Source of the DNA: Succinimonas sp045124755
GTDB lineage: Bacteria; Pseudomonadota; Gammaproteobacteria; Enterobacterales; Succinivibrionaceae
Direction: 5' to 3' (one strand)
Length of the DNA stretch: 18,212 nucleotides
NCBI RefSeq assembly: GCF_045124755.1
Contig: NZ_JBGVMK010000201.1
Shown: piece after piece, positions 14,725-18,212 of the stretch
Layout: the number at the start of each line of letters is the position of its first letter
Position numbering within the stretch: position 1 is the first letter of the stretch
Notes under the pieces: generated by a model
Seen by the model: the letters and a program-made list of their open reading frames with translations, nothing else
The model's database searches: none
What the model was told of the DNA's origin: nothing
Translations under genes and position numbers: made by a program

Positions 14725-14842
14725 AGAAAAACCGGAGAGGGACTTCTGCCGTGTTTCATTGCTTTGGCGCTTAAGGAACATTGTCGCTGACGCTCCCCGT
14801 TTAATCCGGGGCGGCTCAGTCCGTCCCCGGCGTTTTGGGCTG

Positions 14843-16033
14843 TCAGAGGGCGGAATCTTCCCGTCTGGCCAGAAACTGACGCGTGCCGTCCCGGAGTCTC
14901 CGGAGAGCCTCCTTCAGAGTGACCTCGGGACAGGCCAGATTGATTCTCACAAAACCCCGGCCGCTTTCTCCGAAGTCCCGGCCCGGGGAAATCCTGAGCT
15001 TAGCCTCTTTTCTCAGGAAGGCGCAGAATTTGCGATCATCAGCGGTTACCTCAGAGATATCCGCCCATAAAAGATAGGTAGCCTCTCCCGGGATAACCCG
15101 GAATTCCGGGATTTCCGCTGCCAGAAATGCGGCGGCGAGATTACGGTTTTCCGCAAGCTTTGCCCGGAGCTCCTGAAGCCAGGGCCGGCCCCGGGTAAAG
15201 GCCAGCACCGCGCTCAGAGCTCCCAGAGAGCCGCTCTCCGCCAGCTCCTCATTATTGAGTCCCCGGGAGATGCGGTGCCGGAGAAAGGGATCCGGGATCA
15301 CGACGGCTGCCGCATGGAGTCCCGCCAGATTGAAGGCCTTGGAGGCGGACATGCAGGTAATGCTGTTTCGGGCGGCGGCTTCCGAAACCGCGGCGTAGGG
15401 GATGTACTCCCGTCCCGGCAGGGTGAGGTCGCAGTGGATCTCGTCCGAAACCACGGTAACCCCGTGCTTTGCGGCCAAATTCGAAATCAGGAGGAGATCC
15501 TCCCGGGACCAGATTTTGCCAACGGGATTGTGGGGATTGCACAGAAAAAGCAGGGAGCACTGGGGATCCCGGAGACAGGTCTCCAGTCTCGCGGCGTTAA
15601 GGCTATAGGAACCTTGTTCCCGATCATAGTCAAGAGAGCACTCCAGAACGCGGCGGCCCTGATTCTCAATGGAGTTCCAGAAGATGCCGTATACCGGGGT
15701 CATGATGCAGACCTTCTCATTGGGCAGGGTGATTCTCCTGACAATGGAGGACAGGGCGGGCACCACTCCTGTGACGAAGACGAACCAGTCCTCTTCGGAG
15801 TTAAGGCCGTGCTCCTTTTGCCACCAGTCCCTGAAGGCCCGGTGCCAGATCCGGGGAATGTCCGTATAGCCGAAGATCCCCTCCCGGACGGTTTCCAGAA
15901 GGCCCTCCGTGATCTCGGGCGCCGTGCGGAAATCCATGTCCGCCACCCACAGGGGCAGCTCGTCTGCAGGGCCGCCCCATTTCAGGGCGTAGTCATTCCG
16001 GCGGTTAACCGGAGTCGCAAAATCGTATTTCAT
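14843..16033 (-). CDS. MalY/PatB-family PLP-dependent C-S lyase (cystathionine beta-lyase)
   Basis: 396-residue fold-type I PLP enzyme of the MalY/PatB group, expected to cleave cystathionine to homocysteine, pyruvate and ammonia in the cytoplasm. Landmarks: LPLWVADMDF (26-35), FGYTD (54-58), TGVVPALS (88-95), CNPHNPVGK (165-173), SDEIH (196-200) and the PLP Schiff-base Lys232 in SASKAFNLAGLH. Length matches the family (about 390). Its ATG overlaps the stop of the DUF3737 gene by one base (TGATG, 16031-16035), so the two are probably translationally coupled. Candidate control is by the HxlR regulator upstream. The family assignment is firm; the symbol (patB or malY) is left blank because the two cannot be told apart here. 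Confidence 0.92.
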   Translation of the reverse strand: MKYDFATPVNRRNDYALKWGGPADELPLWVADMDFRTAPEITEGLLETVREGIFGYTDIPRIWHRAFRDWWQKEHGLNSEEDWFVFVTGVVPALSSIVRRITLPNEKVCIMTPVYGIFWNSIENQGRRVLECSLDYDREQGSYSLNAARLETCLRDPQCSLLFLCNPHNPVGKIWSREDLLLISNLAAKHGVTVVSDEIHCDLTLPGREYIPYAAVSEAAARNSITCMSASKAFNLAGLHAAAVVIPDPFLRHRISRGLNNEELAESGSLGALSAVLAFTRGRPWLQELRAKLAENRNLAAAFLAAEIPEFRVIPGEATYLLWADISEVTADDRKFCAFLRKEAKLRISPGRDFGESGRGFVRINLACPEVTLKEALRRLRDGTRQFLARREDSAL

Positions 16034-16965
16034 CAGGACTCCTTTGCGGCAAATTCCCGGGGCTCCGCAATGACCGCGGGCTTATGCCCGTCCTTCACCA
16101 GGATCTCGGTGGCCGAGGGATCGATTTTCGCGGGATCCAGAATAAGCTCCTGCAGGCTGTCTGCCACAATGCGGCCGGACAGGGGGTTAAAGATGCTCTT
16201 AACCGGGCCCGTGATTTCTGCATCAATGTTCCGGCAGTACTCGAAGGCCAGGGTGGTGTCCCGGAGGCGGCAGTTTCTGAGGGTCAGGTTTTCGATATAG
16301 CAAAGGCCCTGCAGACTGTCGATGACGCAGTCCTCCAGGGTGACATTCCGGGAGTTCCAGGCAAAATACTCTCCGGTAATCAGGGAGTTTCGGATGGTGA
16401 TGTTTTCCGAATTCCAGAAGGCGTCCTTGGTGAGCAGTTTGGAATTTGCGATTTCGATATCCCGGGCTCCGTCAAAGCCGTAGTTCCCGATAAGGGTAAG
16501 ATCGCTGATGCGGGCCCTGTTAAGGTTCATGGCAAAGTAATCTCCCCTGGCGGTGACCTTGTTTATCTCCATGTCCGCGCAGTTCCACAGGGTTTCCAGA
16601 GCATTGGGAAACTCCACTCCGGAAATGCGGCCGCGGTTAACCCGGCGAAAGCCTTTGGGAGCCTCGTAAACCGTATCCGCCACGGAGATGTCATCGGTGT
16701 ACCAGATGCCGGCCCGGGCCATCTCAAAAAATACCGCATTTTTAACCTCGATATCCCGGGAGTACCAGAGAGGGTACTTCCATCTGAAGGAGACCCCATT
16801 CAGCCGGAGATGGCGGCATTCCTTGAGGGGAGATTCCCCGCTGTCGAAGGAGGAATCCTCAATAATCAGATCCCGCGCCTGAAAAAGAGCTCTTTCGCCG
16901 GAATAGTTTTGGGAGGACACGACGGTAAAGCCCGGAACTTCGGCGGCTTTATCAGAAGAATTCAT
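16033..16965 (-). CDS. DUF3737 family right-handed beta-helix protein
   Basis: 310-residue protein made of repeating beta-strand rungs. Typical phrases of the DUF3737 family are visible: ESPLKECRHLRLNGVSF (about 44-60), KYPLWYSRDIEVKN, AGIWYTDDI, NALETLWNC, NYGFDGARDIEI, KDAFWNSENITI and DSLQGLCYIENLTL. No signal peptide or membrane segment. ATG 16965 was chosen over far-upstream starts because AGGAAACAGC immediately precedes it and the family begins here. The function of DUF3737 is not established; the parallel beta-helix suggests carbohydrate or protein binding. The stop overlaps the start of the C-S lyase gene by one base, and the regulator gene ends 91 nt upstream without a clear terminator. 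Confidence 0.9.
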   Translation of the reverse strand: MNSSDKAAEVPGFTVVSSQNYSGERALFQARDLIIEDSSFDSGESPLKECRHLRLNGVSFRWKYPLWYSRDIEVKNAVFFEMARAGIWYTDDISVADTVYEAPKGFRRVNRGRISGVEFPNALETLWNCADMEINKVTARGDYFAMNLNRARISDLTLIGNYGFDGARDIEIANSKLLTKDAFWNSENITIRNSLITGEYFAWNSRNVTLEDCVIDSLQGLCYIENLTLRNCRLRDTTLAFEYCRNIDAEITGPVKSIFNPLSGRIVADSLQELILDPAKIDPSATEILVKDGHKPAVIAEPREFAAKES

Positions 16966-17056
16966 GCTGTTTCCTGTTATTGCTGTTAATGGCGCCAGCG
17001 GTGTTTGCAGCGCAGCGCCGGGTATCGTTATTGCTGCCGTTTTGCGATCGGCAGTC

Positions 17057-17467
17057 TCAGACTGCGGGAGCCTGACCGTCTTCGGGAGCATCGCTGTCCC
17101 GGGCGGTAATAAGCTTTCTCTGGGGGTTATGCTCCAGCACATAGCGTTCCCGGATGTAGTTCTGTCCCCACTCGCAGATGTTGGCCAGCACCGGAAGCAG
17201 GGTTTTGCCCAGGGAGGTCAGGCTGTACTCGGTTTTCGGGGGAATGATGGCATAGACCCGGCGGGAGATCAGAAAGTCCCGCTCCAGCTCCCGGAGCTGC
17301 TTGGTAAGAGTTTTTGCGGTGGCTTCCGGAATGAGCTTCTGAAGCTCGCTGAAGCGGAGAGCCTTCTCCCGGAGGTGGTAGAGGATAACCACCTTGTACT
17401 TGCCGCCGATGACGCCCAGGGCGGTTTCCACCGGGCATTCCTTGTTGCCGTAGCAGTCTGTGTTCAT
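17057..17467 (-). CDS. HxlR-family winged-helix transcription regulator
   Basis: 136-residue MarR-like regulator of the HxlR group, with the family signature CPVETALGVIGGKYKVVILYHL near the start, FSELQKLIPEATAKTLTKQLREL (recognition-helix region) and PPKTEYSLTSLGKTLLPVL (wing and dimer helix). Cys5 and the conserved Cys11 lie at the N-terminus. In relatives such as HypR and YodB the equivalent Cys senses quinones or disulfide stress, so redox control is plausible. ATG 17467 follows AGGAG with a 6-nt gap; longer in-frame extensions have no support. Probably the first gene of a unit with DUF3737 and the C-S lyase, and likely self-regulating through palindromes at 17575-17620. Confidence 0.9.
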   Translation of the reverse strand: MNTDCYGNKECPVETALGVIGGKYKVVILYHLREKALRFSELQKLIPEATAKTLTKQLRELERDFLISRRVYAIIPPKTEYSLTSLGKTLLPVLANICEWGQNYIRERYVLEHNPQRKLITARDSDAPEDGQAPAV

Positions 17468-17574
17468 AAGAGCTCCTGATTGCCGCTGCTGCCTGTCTTC
17501 CGGGGCGGTCTCTGATAATGAAGCGCTGCCCGCGGGATTAGCAGGTATTGGTATGTGAAATTGAAACCGTATAC

Positions 17575-17620
17575 TCAGTAATGACTGAATAATACTAAAG
17601 AACTGTACTTTACTAAAGTA
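17575..17620 (-). promoter_or_regulatory. Candidate hxlR promoter with operator-like palindromes
   Basis: On the minus strand, TTTAGT (17617-17612) and TATTAT (17594-17589) form a -35/-10 pair with 17-nt spacing. A perfect 15-bp palindrome, TACTTTACTAAAGTA (17606-17620), covers the -35. A second inverted repeat, TCAGT-AATG-ACTGA (17575-17588), lies at the expected transcription start. TACTAAAG also recurs at 17593-17600 and 17611-17618. HxlR regulators bind palindromes overlapping their promoters, so autoregulation is likely, but this is inferred. Confidence 0.5.
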
Positions 17621-17876
17621 TAGCACTATCAAAAAGAAAGTAAAGGAAAAACACCGGTACGGAGGGGCTCCCGGGGGGATTGATCCGGGCTCCCGATGAC
17701 GCATGTTTTCGGGGGAGGAGTCTTCTGTTTTTGCAAAATGAGTTTTGCCCTGTTGTAGAATATGAATGTTCCGGTAAAAAGGAATAAGCAGCAGGAAGGT
17801 AATCCAAATTTTTCAGTTAATTATACACAGAAAACGGAAAATTGCCTGAACCCCTGATTATTGCGTACAATTGAAC

Positions 17877-17905
17877 TTGAATAGTCCTTATTATCATTGT
17901 ATAAT
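17877..17905 (+). promoter_or_regulatory. Near-consensus sigma70 promoter of the transposase-like gene
   Basis: TTGAAT (17877-17882), a 17-nt spacer and a perfect TATAAT (17900-17905) lie about 30 nt upstream of the start at 17936. The hexamers and spacing are close to ideal. Confidence 0.6.
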
Positions 17906-17935
17906 TATACCATTAAACAATGCAGTGAGGTTCAT

Positions 17936-18212
17936 ATGAGAGGCCGTACAGCTGACCCGAAGTCCCCGTATAAGATGCTTGTTCATACAGCAAACGGATA
18001 TACGTATGCAGCTACAGTTGTTACCGCCAAAAATGCCGAGGGCAAAAACTACCGTAAGTACCAGCACTACGGAACCATAGATCAGAATTTTGTATTTAAG
18101 CCATTTGCGGAGTTTTTGTTTCTGCCCGGCGAAGAGAAGGCAAAGTTTATCTTCCCTGAAGAGTGGGATTTGTCGTATCTCAGCAATTACCAGAAACAAG
18201 CTTCCTCCGGAG
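17936..18212 (+). CDS. N-terminal part of an IS1634/IS4-type transposase (runs off the window)
   Basis: The reading frame from ATG 17936 stays open for 92 codons to the window edge. It begins MRGRTADPKSPYK, followed by VHTANGYTYAATVV, YRKYQHYGTID and FIFPEEWDLSYL. The blocks resemble the N-terminal region of transposases of the IS1634 (IS4-like) group found in gut Succinivibrionaceae, but the DDE catalytic domain would lie beyond the window. GTGAGG gives a ribosome binding site about 6 nt before the ATG. AT-richer composition and a strong private promoter also point to a mobile element. Recognition is from memory of the family and needs the rest of the gene. Confidence 0.6.
   Translation, partial: MRGRTADPKSPYKMLVHTANGYTYAATVVTAKNAEGKNYRKYQHYGTIDQNFVFKPFAEFLFLPGEEKAKFIFPEEWDLSYLSNYQKQASSG

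Larger units (their letters stand above)
17468..17935. other. Intergenic region between hxlR and the right-end transposase-like gene
   Basis: No gene is supported. The left part carries the hxlR promoter and palindromes. At 17733-17748 is a perfect inverted repeat, GCAAAA-TGAG-TTTTGC. From about 17750 the DNA becomes AT-richer than the rest of the window, suggesting the left end of an insertion sequence. No terminal inverted repeat can be confirmed without the other end. Confidence 0.5.
17800..18212 (+). mobile_element. Probable left end of an insertion sequence
   Basis: AT-richer DNA, the near-consensus promoter and the transposase-like N-terminus together suggest an insertion sequence entering from the right. 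The left boundary is a guess: neither a terminal inverted repeat nor a target duplication can be verified in this window. Confidence 0.4.

Noticed and set aside
14765..14840. GC-rich inverted repeats (CCGGGG/CCCCGG) downstream of the C-S lyase gene
   Set aside because: Could be a terminator on the minus strand, but the stem is imperfect and no T-run follows, so it was not listed as a feature.
15275..16300. Plus-strand reading frame of 341 codons opposite the C-S lyase
   Set aside because: Antisense to the PLP-binding region and crossing the coupled gene junction; no domain.
17894..18199. 101-codon minus-strand frame at the right end
   Set aside because: Antisense to the transposase-like N-terminus, which has a near-consensus promoter and a ribosome binding site.

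Overview
The window is GC-rich, densely coded chromosomal DNA from a Gram-negative, probably gammaproteobacterial anaerobe. Two proteins carry lipobox signal peptides, one enzyme has a Sec signal, and a cystathionine beta-lyase sits next to a DUF3737 protein. A secreted starch-degrading enzyme, a secreted nucleotidase and Rpn-like relics would suit a gut or rumen Succinivibrionaceae member such as Succinimonas. That assignment is an inference from gene content and base composition; no rRNA or other marker gene is present. No tRNA, rRNA or CRISPR array was seen.

Region 1 (about 259-7045, all + strand) is a signalling block. It encodes a REC-REC-HD-GYP protein (predicted c-di-GMP phosphodiesterase output), a FIST-domain ligand sensor, and a soluble hybrid histidine kinase with PAS-like, HisKA, HATPase, REC and HPt parts. 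Two tandem paralogues follow, each read here as two fused DtxR/MntR-like repressor units whose metal ligands have mostly been replaced. FIST and kinase genes are 21 nt apart and the two repressor-like genes 15 nt apart. No strong terminator separates the five genes, so they may be one signalling unit.

Region 2 (about 7130-11100, - strand) holds two lipoprotein enzymes, a 5'-nucleotidase family protein and a GH13 alpha-amylase family protein. Each has its own intrinsic terminator. A further hairpin with a U-tract lies in the nucleotidase leader. Upstream of the amylase gene is an unusual 77-nt uninterrupted purine tract.

Region 3 (about 11510-13820, + strand) encodes an exported nucleoside hydrolase with an atypical metal-site motif, a strong terminator, and a small alpha/beta-hydrolase (esterase-like) with a visible Ser-Asp-His triad.

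Region 4 (about 13820-14724, + strand) contains two related, degraded gene tails with Gly/Gln-rich and heptad coiled-coil repeats, resembling the C-termini of Rpn/PD-(D/E)XK transposase-like proteins. The second copy has a frameshift. They are separated by a terminator and a tandem 21-bp repeat.

Region 5 (14843-17640, - strand) is a probable three-gene unit: an HxlR-type regulator, a DUF3737 beta-helix protein, and a MalY/PatB C-S lyase coupled to it by a TGATG overlap. Palindromes overlap the candidate hxlR promoter and could be its own operator.

Region 6 (about 17750-18212, + strand) is AT-richer. A near-consensus promoter precedes the first 92 codons of a protein resembling an IS1634/IS4-type transposase that runs off the window, so an insertion sequence probably begins here.
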